This document shows positions 1 through 6,483 of a stretch of DNA of 7,270 nt, one piece after another. Numbering within the stretch: the stretch's first letter is position 1; every line of letters begins with the position of its first letter. This DNA is from Lysobacterales bacterium (GTDB taxonomy: Bacteria; Pseudomonadota; Gammaproteobacteria; Xanthomonadales; Xanthomonadaceae): contig JAGRJX010000063.1 in the NCBI GenBank assembly GCA_020442545.1, positions 1-7,270 on the forward strand. The letters run 5' to 3'. The position numbers were made by a program, and so were the translations under genes. The notes under the pieces were generated by a model, which ran no database searches, was not told where the DNA came from, and worked only from the letters and a program-made list of their open reading frames with translations.

Positions 1-385
1 CGAGATGATCGTGCTGCGCGACATCCGGTTCGAGAGCCACTGCGAGCACCACATGGCGCCGATCATCGGTCGCGCCCACGTCGGCTACCTGCCGACCTGC
101 CGAGTGGTCGGCATTTCCAAGCTGGCGCGCGTGGTCGAGGCCTATGCACGGCGCTTCCAGGTGCAGGAGAAGATGACCGCACAGATTGCCCACTGCATCG
201 AGGACGTACTCCAGCCGCGCGGTGTCGCCGTGGTCATCGAAGGCGCGCACGAATGCATGACCACCCGCGGCATCCACAAGCGTGGCGTCAGCATGGTCAC
301 CAGCCAGATGCTCGGGACGTTTCGTGAGGACGCGCGCACGCGTTCGGAGTTCCTAGACTTCATCAAGGTCGGCAACCGCGGCTGA
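1..385 (+). CDS. folE: GTP cyclohydrolase I (FolE), C-terminal part, 5' truncated by the window edge
   Basis: This enzyme converts GTP to 7,8-dihydroneopterin triphosphate plus formate, the first step of tetrahydrofolate/pterin synthesis, in the cytoplasm. The reading frame is open from base 2 and ends at TGA 383-385. Numbering from the first visible Met (base 5), the zinc site is complete: Cys13 and His16 in a CEHH motif, and Cys84 in HECMTTRG. The 71-residue Cys-to-Cys spacing matches that of E. coli FolE (Cys110/Cys181). Other family blocks are GISKLARVVEAYARR (36-50), QVQEKMTAQIA (52-62), PRGVAVVIE (71-79) and a C-terminal MLGTFREDARTRSEFL. Family members are about 180-220 residues, so some 60-90 N-terminal residues lie outside the window. 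The ATG at base 5 is an internal Met, because Glu precedes it and family homology continues upstream. The gene converges on the TPR gene with a 31-base gap. Identification is firm. Confidence 0.96.
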   Translation, partial: EMIVLRDIRFESHCEHHMAPIIGRAHVGYLPTCRVVGISKLARVVEAYARRFQVQEKMTAQIAHCIEDVLQPRGVAVVIEGAHECMTTRGIHKRGVSMVTSQMLGTFREDARTRSEFLDFIKVGNRG

Positions 386-416
386 GCACTTCACGCCGCC
401 GCTGCGCGTCGCCGGT
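386..416. other. Convergent intergenic gap between folE and the TPR gene
   Basis: Only 31 GC-rich bases separate the folE stop from the TPR-gene stop on the other strand. I see no GC-rich hairpin followed by a T-run for either direction, so no intrinsic terminator can be called. A 7-bp near-perfect stem (444-450 with 454-460, loop GCG, one G-T pair) lies just inside the TPR coding end. It has no T-tract and may be chance in such GC-rich DNA. Confidence 0.6.
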
Positions 417-2282
417 TCAACGCTGGCCGCAGAGGTAATCACCGTTGTCGGCGCGACGACATCCATCCGGCGGCCCGAATTCGTCCCAGTAGGCGCCCAG
501 CCCCGAACGATCAATGAACACGCCAAAGGACGGTGATCGCATGGCATCGGGATCCAGCCCGGTGAACAGGCCGGAGACGCTGAGCGCTTCGTTGTTGGAG
601 ATGCGCTCGCTCATCAGCGTGAAAGCGCGTTCGTACTCGCCGGATCGGCGAAGCACGTAGGACACGACGCCCGGCAGGTTGTCGGGGTGGGTGGCGAGAT
701 AGGCATCGATCAGTCGGATCGCTTCGGCCTTGGCTTCGGGATCGCGGAAACAGGCCTTTGCAAACACGTCCGAGGCCTGGGAGGGGAAGTCCTGTGCGAA
801 GTACGGCATGGCCGCAGCGAGGGCCGTGATGGCGCGGCTGCGCTCGCCTTGGGCCATGTGCAGCGACGAAGTGCCAAGCCCGATGAAGACAAGGCCAGCC
901 TCCTCGGCGCGCCGCAGTTGTTCGGTAGCGACATCCAGCTCGCCATCGGCGATGTGCAGGCGCGCGCGCCAGAGCAGTGCGTTGGGCAGCAGCGGGTCGA
1001 TTGCCAGCGTGCGATCCAGCGCCTGCTTGGCCTGCTCGCGATAGCCGGTTTCCAGCAAGGAGGCGGCGTGCCAGAAGTTCACCGTCACGTCGTTGGGATC
1101 GAGTGCGAAAGCGCGCGCAAACTCCTCGCGCTGCTGGCGATACTGACGCTGGTTGCCGTAGGTGAGACCCAGCGCCGCATGGGGCTCGGCCAGCGACGGA
1201 TCGAGCGCCAGGGCACGCCGCGCCGACTGTTCGGTGGCTTCGAGGAAGGCCTTGAAATCGCCGCTCTGGTAGTTGCTGCGCACCGCCTGCAGCGTGGCCA
1301 TGCGCGACCACGCCCGGGCGAAGTCCGGGTCCAGCGCGATGGCCTGCTGCAGCTGCGCCAGCGCTTCGTCAAAATGCGCGCCATCGCGGCGATTGAAAGT
1401 ATCGGTGGCTTTCAGATACAGCGCATAGGCTTCGGGATTGCGGGTGCCGGCATGGACCAGACGCTCGGCCTGCTTGCCCTGCAGCACGATCTTCAGCTGC
1501 TCGGTGATCGAACGCGCGATGCGTTCCTGCAGGTCGAACACGTCATCCAGGTCGCCGTCGTAGGTCTCCGACCACTGATGGAAGCCGTTGCTGGCCCGGA
1601 TCAGCTGTGCGGTGATGCGCACGCGATCACCCTGCTTGCGCACCGAACCTTCCAGCACATGTGCCACGCCCAGCGTCGCACCGATGTCCGACAGGCTTTC
1701 GTTGCGACCCTTGAAGTAAAACGCCGAAGTGCGGCCGGCCACTTTCAGGCCATCAACCTTGGCCAGCGCGTTGAGGATTTCCTCACTGATGCCATCGGCG
1801 AAGTATTCCTGGTCCTGCTGCGGACTCATGTCGACGAAGGCAAGCACGGCGATCGATTGCTGGTCCGGCTTTGCCGCGATTCCCGCGTTCTGGTCGTTCG
1901 CCTTGACGGCCAGTTCTGGTGCCGCGCCTGATTCTTGCGTCAGTACGAACTTGTCCACCGCGAAGTAGCCCAGCGCCAGCAACAACAGCACGATGATCGT
2001 GCGGTTCATGCGCTGCGCGGTCTGCGGCGCGATCGAATGTTCCGGCAGTACTTCCTTGTCACGCTTCAGGCCTTCCGGGGTGAGTTCGAACACCCAGGCG
2101 AAGACCAGCGCCGGCACGAAGCCAATCGCCAGCAGGACCACCAGCGCGCGCATCACCCAGGCGGGCGTATCGAATACTGGCAGCAGCGTGTCCGCCACCT
2201 GCACCACCAGCCACGCACCGACGATGTACAGCCCGGCCATGCGGATGACGTTGCGGCGCTGGAGTTCGGCGAGCAGGCCCAT
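417..2282 (-). CDS. Membrane-anchored TolB-like / TPR repeat protein (downstream paralogue, intact)
   Basis: A 621-residue protein of unknown precise role. Residues 1-14 (AELQRRNVIR) are basic. Hydrophobic segments follow at about 15-37, 42-63 and 95-113, with a basic loop between the second and third. By the positive-inside rule the N-terminus is cytoplasmic and the large C-terminal part is periplasmic. The loop carries WVFELTPEG (63-71), a motif I recall as typical of this protein type. Residues about 142-268 form a TolB-like domain (SIAVLAFVDMSP, YFADGISEEILNAL, VAHVLEGSVRKQGDRVRITAQLI, YDGDLDDVFDLQ). From about 283 to 560 there are TPR-like helical repeats, several ending in the typical A-LDP turn (317, 360, 394, 428). 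The tail has two Cys (608, 618). It starts at ATG 2280-2282, 7 bases after the TAG of the upstream paralogue, with only a weak GGAA as ribosome site, so it is probably co-transcribed and translationally coupled. The family is common in Xanthomonadales. Scaffold or sensor function is inference. Confidence 0.9.
   Translation of the reverse strand: MGLLAELQRRNVIRMAGLYIVGAWLVVQVADTLLPVFDTPAWVMRALVVLLAIGFVPALVFAWVFELTPEGLKRDKEVLPEHSIAPQTAQRMNRTIIVLLLLALGYFAVDKFVLTQESGAAPELAVKANDQNAGIAAKPDQQSIAVLAFVDMSPQQDQEYFADGISEEILNALAKVDGLKVAGRTSAFYFKGRNESLSDIGATLGVAHVLEGSVRKQGDRVRITAQLIRASNGFHQWSETYDGDLDDVFDLQERIARSITEQLKIVLQGKQAERLVHAGTRNPEAYALYLKATDTFNRRDGAHFDEALAQLQQAIALDPDFARAWSRMATLQAVRSNYQSGDFKAFLEATEQSARRALALDPSLAEPHAALGLTYGNQRQYRQQREEFARAFALDPNDVTVNFWHAASLLETGYREQAKQALDRTLAIDPLLPNALLWRARLHIADGELDVATEQLRRAEEAGLVFIGLGTSSLHMAQGERSRAITALAAAMPYFAQDFPSQASDVFAKACFRDPEAKAEAIRLIDAYLATHPDNLPGVVSYVLRRSGEYERAFTLMSERISNNEALSVSGLFTGLDPDAMRSPSFGVFIDRSGLGAYWDEFGPPDGCRRADNGDYLCGQR
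2093..2282 (-). repeat. Coding direct repeat: paralogous anchor segment, copy 1 (copy 2 at 4242-4431)
   Basis: The first 64 codons of the two TPR genes align without gaps and in the same orientation, with substitutions spread along the segment, many of them in third codon positions. This is a protein-level duplication under purifying selection, not a recent identical repeat. The similarity continues more weakly (19 of the next 31 residues) and then through the TolB-like domain. It is low in the TPR arrays, which also differ in length. Confidence 0.7.
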
Positions 2283-2289
2283 GTGGCGG

Positions 2290-4242
2290 CTATTCCGGAT
2301 TCACTGCGGCCGGGGACTCGGCGAGCAAGGTCTGGAACGCTGGGTCATCGCGGATGCGATCGAAGTCAGGATCGACGGGAAGCAATGCCCGGCTGATCAG
2401 GGTGTTCCTGCTTTGCAGCAGGGTTTTGATTCCTGCGATGGCATCTTCGGCGTCGCCGTTGAGTGCCTGGATGCGCACCAGGAGTTCGTACCAGACCGGA
2501 CCTTCGAGCGTGTCTCTTGCCATCGGTACCAGCGCTACCATCCGCTGTCCGGCAGCGACACCTGCGTGCCCGTCCCCGAGCCCTACCAGTGCAAGGCCCA
2601 GTGCCGCGTTCCAAGCTGCTTCGACGTTCGTATTGTTCGATGAGGCCAAAGCCGCGTTGGCCGCATCGCGAATGCTCCGGAACAGGGCTTCGGCTTCCGC
2701 CGCGCCGCCGTTGCTCTGCAACAGCATCGCGAGCTGCAGGCGCCAGTACACGTCCGCACGGAGGTACCCGCCGAAGTAGAAGTCGACGTGCTCGCCCTTC
2801 GAGCGCTGGATAGCCTGTCGGTACAGTTCGATGGCCTGGTCTGGCTCGGCGGAGAACACCGCCTGCTGCGCGCGCAGGGCCAAGACGGCAGATGAGCTGG
2901 CTTTCTCGCCCTCCAGTATCTGCCCGGCTTCGTCCAACCTGCCCAACTGCCAAAGGCAGCCCGCCTTCTGCGCCAGCACGTCGTTGTCGCCCTGTCGCAG
3001 GGACAGGGCAATGTCGAATACGGGAAGCGCCCGCTCACAGTGGCCGCTGGCGACGTGGGTGGAGGCAAGGCGGTGGAACGACGAGTAATCGTTCGGCGCC
3101 AGGCGGGTTGCGTGGGTCATGTCGGCTGTTGACTCATCCCACCTACCCAGGCGTCGCGCCAGATAACCGGCCGTCATCCAGGCCTCGGGATCATTGGGTA
3201 GGCGCCGCTTCACGTCGTTGAGGGTTTGCAGGGCGCCGCTGAAATCACGTTCGATGTAGTACTGGTAAACGCCGTCCACCAGCTCCACCTGCGGCAGTCC
3301 CGGCGCAAGGCTTCGCGCCCTGGCCAGCGCCTTGGTTGCCTCGTCCCGCAGGGAGCCATCCGGATCGAAGCCGAGCCAGTGGGTCCGGATGGCTTCGCGC
3401 GCCAGCTCCGCCCAGGCCAGGGTGAAACCGGGATCGAGCCGGACCGCTTCACGGTAGGCATCCAGCATCCGTTCGGCCTCTTCGCGCGAACCGTTCACCC
3501 GGATGCTGAGTGCCCGCGCACGCAGGAAGGCGTTGTAGGCCTCGGCGTTGTCGGTGGGCGGCCTGGCGAGCGCATTGCGTTCGTCGCGGGTGAGGCGGGC
3601 GCTCAGCGAGTCCGCCACCTTCTTGGCTACTTCGCTCTGCACGGCGAACACGTCGTTGAGGTCGCGGTCGTAGCTTTCCGCCCACAGGTGGCTGTCGCTG
3701 CGGGCATCGATCAGCTGCACGTTGACGCGGACCCGGTTGCCCGCCCGCTGCACGCTGCCTTCGACGATATGCGCCACGCCGAGCTGGCTGGCGATTTCCG
3801 TGATGTTGTCGGGGCGACTGGCGTAACGTGCGGTGGAGGTGCGCGAGATCACCTTCAGTTCGCTGATCTGGGCCAGGCCGGTGAGGATTTCGTCCTGGAT
3901 GCCGTCCGCGAAGTAGGCGTTTTCCGGATCGGTGCTGAAGTTCTCGAAAGGCAGCACGGCGACTGATTTTGCCGAGACAGCCTCGGTGGGCACCGTGGTC
4001 TGCGTCTTTTCGCTGTCCGGGCTGATTGCCGGCTCATCCGACGTGGCCGTGACAGAACCAGCTGCCCCGTCGCTATCGGATTCCATCGCCGGCCACAGCC
4101 GATCCGCGCCCACCAGCAGCACCGCGATGATGACGCCGGCGATGGTCAGCTGGTCCATGCGACGCGCGGTCTGGTGGCCAATCGACTGCTCCGGCGGCAC
4201 CTGGCTGTCGCGCTTGAAGCCGTCGGGCGTGAGTTCGAACAC
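2290..4242 (-). CDS. TolB-like / TPR repeat protein (upstream paralogue), remainder downstream of an in-frame amber codon
   Basis: A continuous frame of 650 codons from GTG 4240-4242, directly after TAG 4243-4245, to TAG 2290-2292. Counting from the GTG, FELTPDG (2-8) completes the motif broken by the stop. One hydrophobic segment (about 32-47) is followed by a TolB-like domain at 93-220 (SVAVLPFENFSTDPENAYFADGIQDEIL, VAHIVEGSVQRAGNRVRVNVQLI, YDRDLNDVFAVQ). TPR-like repeats run from about 255 to 610, with a closing DPDFDRIRDDPAFQTLL (624-640). With the 62 codons upstream and the amber codon read as an amino acid, the product would be 713 residues. If translated alone it could start at the GTG by termination-reinitiation, or at ATG 4156-4158, giving 622 residues with the third membrane helix right at the N-terminus. 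That form could still be a single-pass periplasm-facing protein. I see no good Shine-Dalgarno for either start. No other stop or frameshift occurs, so any inactivation is recent. It could also be a sequencing error. Confidence 0.75.
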   Translation of the reverse strand: MFELTPDGFKRDSQVPPEQSIGHQTARRMDQLTIAGVIIAVLLVGADRLWPAMESDSDGAAGSVTATSDEPAISPDSEKTQTTVPTEAVSAKSVAVLPFENFSTDPENAYFADGIQDEILTGLAQISELKVISRTSTARYASRPDNITEIASQLGVAHIVEGSVQRAGNRVRVNVQLIDARSDSHLWAESYDRDLNDVFAVQSEVAKKVADSLSARLTRDERNALARPPTDNAEAYNAFLRARALSIRVNGSREEAERMLDAYREAVRLDPGFTLAWAELAREAIRTHWLGFDPDGSLRDEATKALARARSLAPGLPQVELVDGVYQYYIERDFSGALQTLNDVKRRLPNDPEAWMTAGYLARRLGRWDESTADMTHATRLAPNDYSSFHRLASTHVASGHCERALPVFDIALSLRQGDNDVLAQKAGCLWQLGRLDEAGQILEGEKASSSAVLALRAQQAVFSAEPDQAIELYRQAIQRSKGEHVDFYFGGYLRADVYWRLQLAMLLQSNGGAAEAEALFRSIRDAANAALASSNNTNVEAAWNAALGLALVGLGDGHAGVAAGQRMVALVPMARDTLEGPVWYELLVRIQALNGDAEDAIAGIKTLLQSRNTLISRALLPVDPDFDRIRDDPAFQTLLAESPAAVNPE

Positions 4243-4431
4243 CTAGGAGAAGACCAGTGTCGGGATGAATCCGATCACCAGCAGCGCCACCAGCGCCTTC
4301 ATCACCCAGTCGGGCGTGTTGAACAGCGGCAGCAACGTATCGGCGACCTGCACGATCACCCAGGCGCCGACGACATACAGCCCCGCCATTCGCAGGACAT
4401 TGCGGCGGCTGAGTTCGGCAAACAGGCTCAT
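4243..4431 (-). pseudogene. N-terminal membrane-anchor fragment of the upstream TolB-like/TPR gene, ended by an amber codon
   Basis: ATG 4429-4431 opens 62 codons that stop at TAG 4243-4245. The fragment holds the basic start (AELSRRNVLR) and two hydrophobic segments (about 15-37 and 42-61). By my count it is identical to the intact paralogue at 46 of 62 positions. In the paralogue the next codon is TGG (Trp63) of the WVFELTP motif, and here it is TAG. The frame resumes without shift on the other side, so the natural gene spans 4431 to 2290. The start is supported by alignment with the paralogue's start and by a weak GGAA 7 bases upstream (plus-strand 4439-4442). As it stands it would encode a two-helix membrane peptide with no domain. 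I call it a broken 5' end rather than an independent small gene. Readthrough or a read error are alternatives. Confidence 0.7.
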
Positions 4432-4463
4432 GCGGGAGTTCCATGGTCACGAACGCCGCCGCA

Positions 4464-4491
4464 GGCGGATGCCTGATCCGCCCGGCATCTG
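4464..4491. other. Two mutually exclusive inverted repeats in the TPR-operon leader
   Basis: GGCGGAT (4464-4470) and ATCCGCC (4476-4482) form a perfect 7-bp stem with a 5-base loop. The overlapping segment CGGATGCC (4466-4473) can instead pair with GGCATCTG (4484-4491), using one G-T pair, with a 10-base loop. Both cannot form at once. The site is about 33-60 bases upstream of the minus-strand ATG at 4431, so it would lie in that gene's 5' leader if the promoter is further upstream. A leader switch is possible but unproven, and GC-rich DNA gives such pairs by chance. Confidence 0.3.
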
Positions 4492-4545
4492 GTGCCGTGC
4501 ATGGTCTCCCCTTCCAACGGCATGGCTTCTCGCTCAGTGACCGGA

Positions 4546-4574
4546 GGCGGCGGTTTCGAGACTGTCCCGCCGCC
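4546..4574. other. GC-rich inverted repeat in the divergent intergenic region
   Basis: GGCGGCGG (4546-4553) is perfectly complementary to CCGCCGCC (4567-4574) across a 13-base loop. No T-run follows on either strand, so it is not an intrinsic terminator. On the minus strand it lies just downstream of the TATGCT -10 candidate, near where a transcript would begin. The function is unknown and it may be a chance product of low-complexity GGC repeats. Confidence 0.3.
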
Positions 4575-4667
4575 GCCAGCATACACCGATGCAGGACGGG
4601 GGTCGGCGTGAGCTCAGTGCTGCAGTCCTTCGTCGCCGTTTCGCGGCTCGCCCGTCGCCGCCGACGA

Positions 4668-4673
4668 TAGAAT
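4668..4673 (+). promoter_or_regulatory. Candidate -10 element for the rsmC-rsuA operon
   Basis: TAGAAT matches the sigma-70 -10 consensus at 5 of 6 positions and lies 35 bases before the rsmC ATG, in a locally less GC-rich stretch. No good -35 hexamer is present at the normal spacing, so this rests on one hexamer plus its position. Confidence 0.35.
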
Positions 4674-4708
4674 GACCTCCCATCATCGAAGGTTGAGAAT
4701 CCGTCTCC

Positions 4709-5764
4709 ATGTCCAACGCTGCACAGGATCCCGCGCTGGAGACCTTGCTGCTGCCCGTGTTCGAGGGTCGATTGATCTGGCCGGCGGATGGCGCGCTGTT
4801 CCTGAACGCCCGTGACGGCTGGCCGCTGCATCGGCAGCCATTGCCCGGGCTGGTTGCCGGGCAGCAGTTCAAGCCCGCCTTCGATGCCCTGCAGCGTTCC
4901 GGTGTCGAGCTTTTCGACGAGGCTGACGAACGGCGCTTTCCGCTGGTGATGTTGCTGCCGCCACGACAGCGCAGCGAGGCGCGCGCGCTGTACGCCCACG
5001 CTTTGTCGCGACTGATGGACGGCGGCGTGGTATTGGCCTGTCAGGCCAATGACGAGGGCGCGAAGTCTGCCGAGGCCGATCTGGCGAAATTGATCGGTCC
5101 GCTGACGGTGGTGTCGAAGAACAAATGCCGCGTGTACTGGAGCCAGCCGGGTAGTGCGATCAACTCGACCTTGCTGGAGCAATGGCGCGGGCTCGACGCG
5201 GTACGTCCGATTGCCGACGGTCGTTTCCTCAGTCGTCCCGGCGTGTTTGCCTGGGATCGCATCGACCTCGCCTCGAAGCTGCTGGCGGAAAGCCTGCCTT
5301 CGGACCTGCGAGGTCGCGCGGCTGACCTTGGCGCCGGCTACGGCTATCTGTCGGTGGCGCTGCTGTCGCGATGTGCTGGCATCATGTCGCTGGACTGCTT
5401 CGAGGCCGATGCACGCGCGCTTGAGCTTTGTCGTCGCAATCTCGAAGCCGACGCGAAACGCTTGCCGATCAGCTGTCACTGGCACGATGTCACCAGCGGC
5501 GTGCCGGGCCGCTATGACGTGATCGTCTGCAATCCACCCTTCCACGCACAGGTCGGTGCGGAACGGCCGGATATCGGCCGACGCTTCATCGAGGTTGCCG
5601 CCGAAGCACTGAATCCCGGCGGCCGGCTGTGGCTGGTCGCCAATCGCCATCTGCCCTACGAACTGGCCTTGAAGACGGGATTTGATGCAGTGAACACGAT
5701 CACCCAGCAAGGCGGCTTCAAGATCATCGAAGCCGTAAAGTCGCGCAAGGCCGGTGTTCGATGA
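4709..5764 (+). CDS. rsmC: 16S rRNA (guanine(1207)-N(2))-methyltransferase RsmC
   Basis: A SAM-dependent enzyme that methylates N2 of G1207 in 16S rRNA, acting on 30S subunits in the cytoplasm. The 351 residues are close to the 343 of E. coli RsmC, and the protein has the same two-part layout. The N-terminal half (about 1-170) is a degenerate methyltransferase-like domain with the family-like segment DEGAKSAEADLAKLIGPL (115-132). The C-terminal half is catalytic: LSRPGVFAWDRIDLASKLL (174-192), the SAM-binding loop ADLGAGYGYLSV (205-216), an acidic residue after strand 2 (SLDCFEAD, 227-234), the NPPFH motif (275-279) and GGRLWLVANRHLPYE (304-318). The start ATG 4709-4711 fits the family length. 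Ribosome-site support is weak (GAAGG at 4688-4692 is too far away). It is the first gene of a two-gene unit and shares ATGA with rsuA. The close relative RlmG (23S G1835) has the same fold and motifs but is a little longer, so RsmC is preferred. Confidence 0.88.
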   Translation: MSNAAQDPALETLLLPVFEGRLIWPADGALFLNARDGWPLHRQPLPGLVAGQQFKPAFDALQRSGVELFDEADERRFPLVMLLPPRQRSEARALYAHALSRLMDGGVVLACQANDEGAKSAEADLAKLIGPLTVVSKNKCRVYWSQPGSAINSTLLEQWRGLDAVRPIADGRFLSRPGVFAWDRIDLASKLLAESLPSDLRGRAADLGAGYGYLSVALLSRCAGIMSLDCFEADARALELCRRNLEADAKRLPISCHWHDVTSGVPGRYDVIVCNPPFHAQVGAERPDIGRRFIEVAAEALNPGGRLWLVANRHLPYELALKTGFDAVNTITQQGGFKIIEAVKSRKAGVR

Positions 5765-6474
5765 AGCTGCTGCGCCTGATTGCCAACCTCGGCTACGGCA
5801 GTCGCAAACAGGTGGCCGCCATGTTCCGCGAAGGCCTGATCACCAACGTCGACAGCGAGGTGCTCTACGCCGACGACGTGGTCGAGGCATCCAACGTATT
5901 GGTCGAAGGCGAGCCGCTGGACCCGCCGCCGGGCATCCTGCTGATGCTGCACAAGCCGGTCGGCCATACCTGCTCGCACAAGGATCAGGGACGACTGGTC
6001 TACGACCTGCTGCCGCCGCGCTTCCATGTCCGCAAGCCTGCGCTGTCCAGCGTCGGGCGACTGGATCGAGAGACCAGCGGCCTGCTGTTGATGACCGACG
6101 AGGGCGCCCTGCTGCACCGGATCATCTCGCCGAAGTCAAAGCTGCCGAAGGTCTATCGCGCCACGCTGGCCGAAAACCTGCGCGGTGATGAGGCCGCCAC
6201 CTTTGCCAGCGGCACGTTGATGCTGGAGTCGGAAACCACGCCATTGTTGCCGGCGGAACTGGAAGTGCTCGGCCCGCGCGAAGCACGCCTGACCTTGCAC
6301 GAAGGCCGCTACCACCAGGTCCGCCGCATGTTCGCGGCCGTCGGCAACCATGTCGAAAGCCTGCATCGCGAACGCGTTGGTGGTCTGGAGCTGGATGACC
6401 TGGAAGCCGGCCAATGGCGACTGCTGGGCGAGGCCGATCTGGCGCGCCTGTTTGCGGTGCCATCGGCGGCGTGA
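5761..6474 (+). CDS. rsuA: 16S rRNA pseudouridine(516) synthase RsuA
   Basis: This enzyme isomerises U516 of 16S rRNA to pseudouridine. The 237 residues compare with 231 in E. coli RsuA. An N-terminal S4 RNA-binding domain occupies about 1-48 (LLRLIANLGYGSRKQVAAMF). The catalytic domain begins with MLHKPVGHTCS (62-72) and contains GRLDRETSGLLLMTDEG (99-115). Asp102 there is the catalytic aspartate, at the same number as in E. coli RsuA. Further blocks are SPKSKLPKVYRATL, EGRYHQVRRMFAAVGNHVESLHRERVGG and a closing GQWRLL. The start ATG at 5761 overlaps the rsmC stop (ATGA), which implies translational coupling, and it places the S4 domain at the right distance. The related RluE/RluF enzymes share the fold, but the S4 domain, length and pairing with rsmC favour RsuA. 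Confidence 0.88.
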   Translation: MKLLRLIANLGYGSRKQVAAMFREGLITNVDSEVLYADDVVEASNVLVEGEPLDPPPGILLMLHKPVGHTCSHKDQGRLVYDLLPPRFHVRKPALSSVGRLDRETSGLLLMTDEGALLHRIISPKSKLPKVYRATLAENLRGDEAATFASGTLMLESETTPLLPAELEVLGPREARLTLHEGRYHQVRRMFAAVGNHVESLHRERVGGLELDDLEAGQWRLLGEADLARLFAVPSAA

Positions 6475-6483
6475 AACGCGCTC

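Larger units (their letters stand above)
4432..4708. other. Divergent intergenic region between the TPR operon and rsmC
   Basis: These 277 bases separate the minus-strand TPR operon from plus-strand rsmC and should hold promoters for both. I see no convincing gene in it; the short frames here have no recognisable motif. For rsmC there is a -10-like TAGAAT at 4668-4673. For the TPR operon the best -10-like hexamer is TATGCT on the minus strand (plus-strand 4578-4583), without a clear -35. Two inverted repeats lie at 4464-4490 and 4546-4574 and are listed separately. Confidence 0.6.

Noticed and set aside
444..460. 7-bp stem as a terminator for folE
   Set aside because: It has no T-tract, one wobble pair and lies inside the opposite gene's coding end, which is not enough to call a terminator.
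687..1931. 414-codon open frame on the plus strand, antisense to the intact TPR gene
   Set aside because: It mirrors the TPR coding strand and has no recognisable domain. The opposite strand has the TolB-like domain, membrane helices and repeats.
3226..3966. 246-codon plus-strand frame antisense to the upstream TPR gene
   Set aside because: It is a shadow with no motif, and its borders match nothing biological.
4243..4245. TAG as a pyrrolysine codon or programmed recoding site
   Set aside because: The paralogue has Trp here, nothing in the window suggests pyrrolysine machinery, and the same gene ends with TAG at 2290-2292, so TAG is used as a normal stop. A point mutation or read error is simpler.
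4443..4670. 75-codon plus-strand frame in the divergent intergenic region
   Set aside because: It has no ribosome site, an Arg-rich GC-biased composition and no recognisable motif. It also spans the inverted repeats and runs up to the candidate rsmC promoter.
4073..5710. 545-codon open frame on the minus strand, antisense to rsmC and running into the TPR gene's 5' end
   Set aside because: Its translation is low-complexity, rich in Arg/Gln/Ala with no family motif. The plus strand carries clear RsmC motifs, and the part overlapping the TPR gene is an out-of-frame shadow. It is long only because the DNA is GC-rich.
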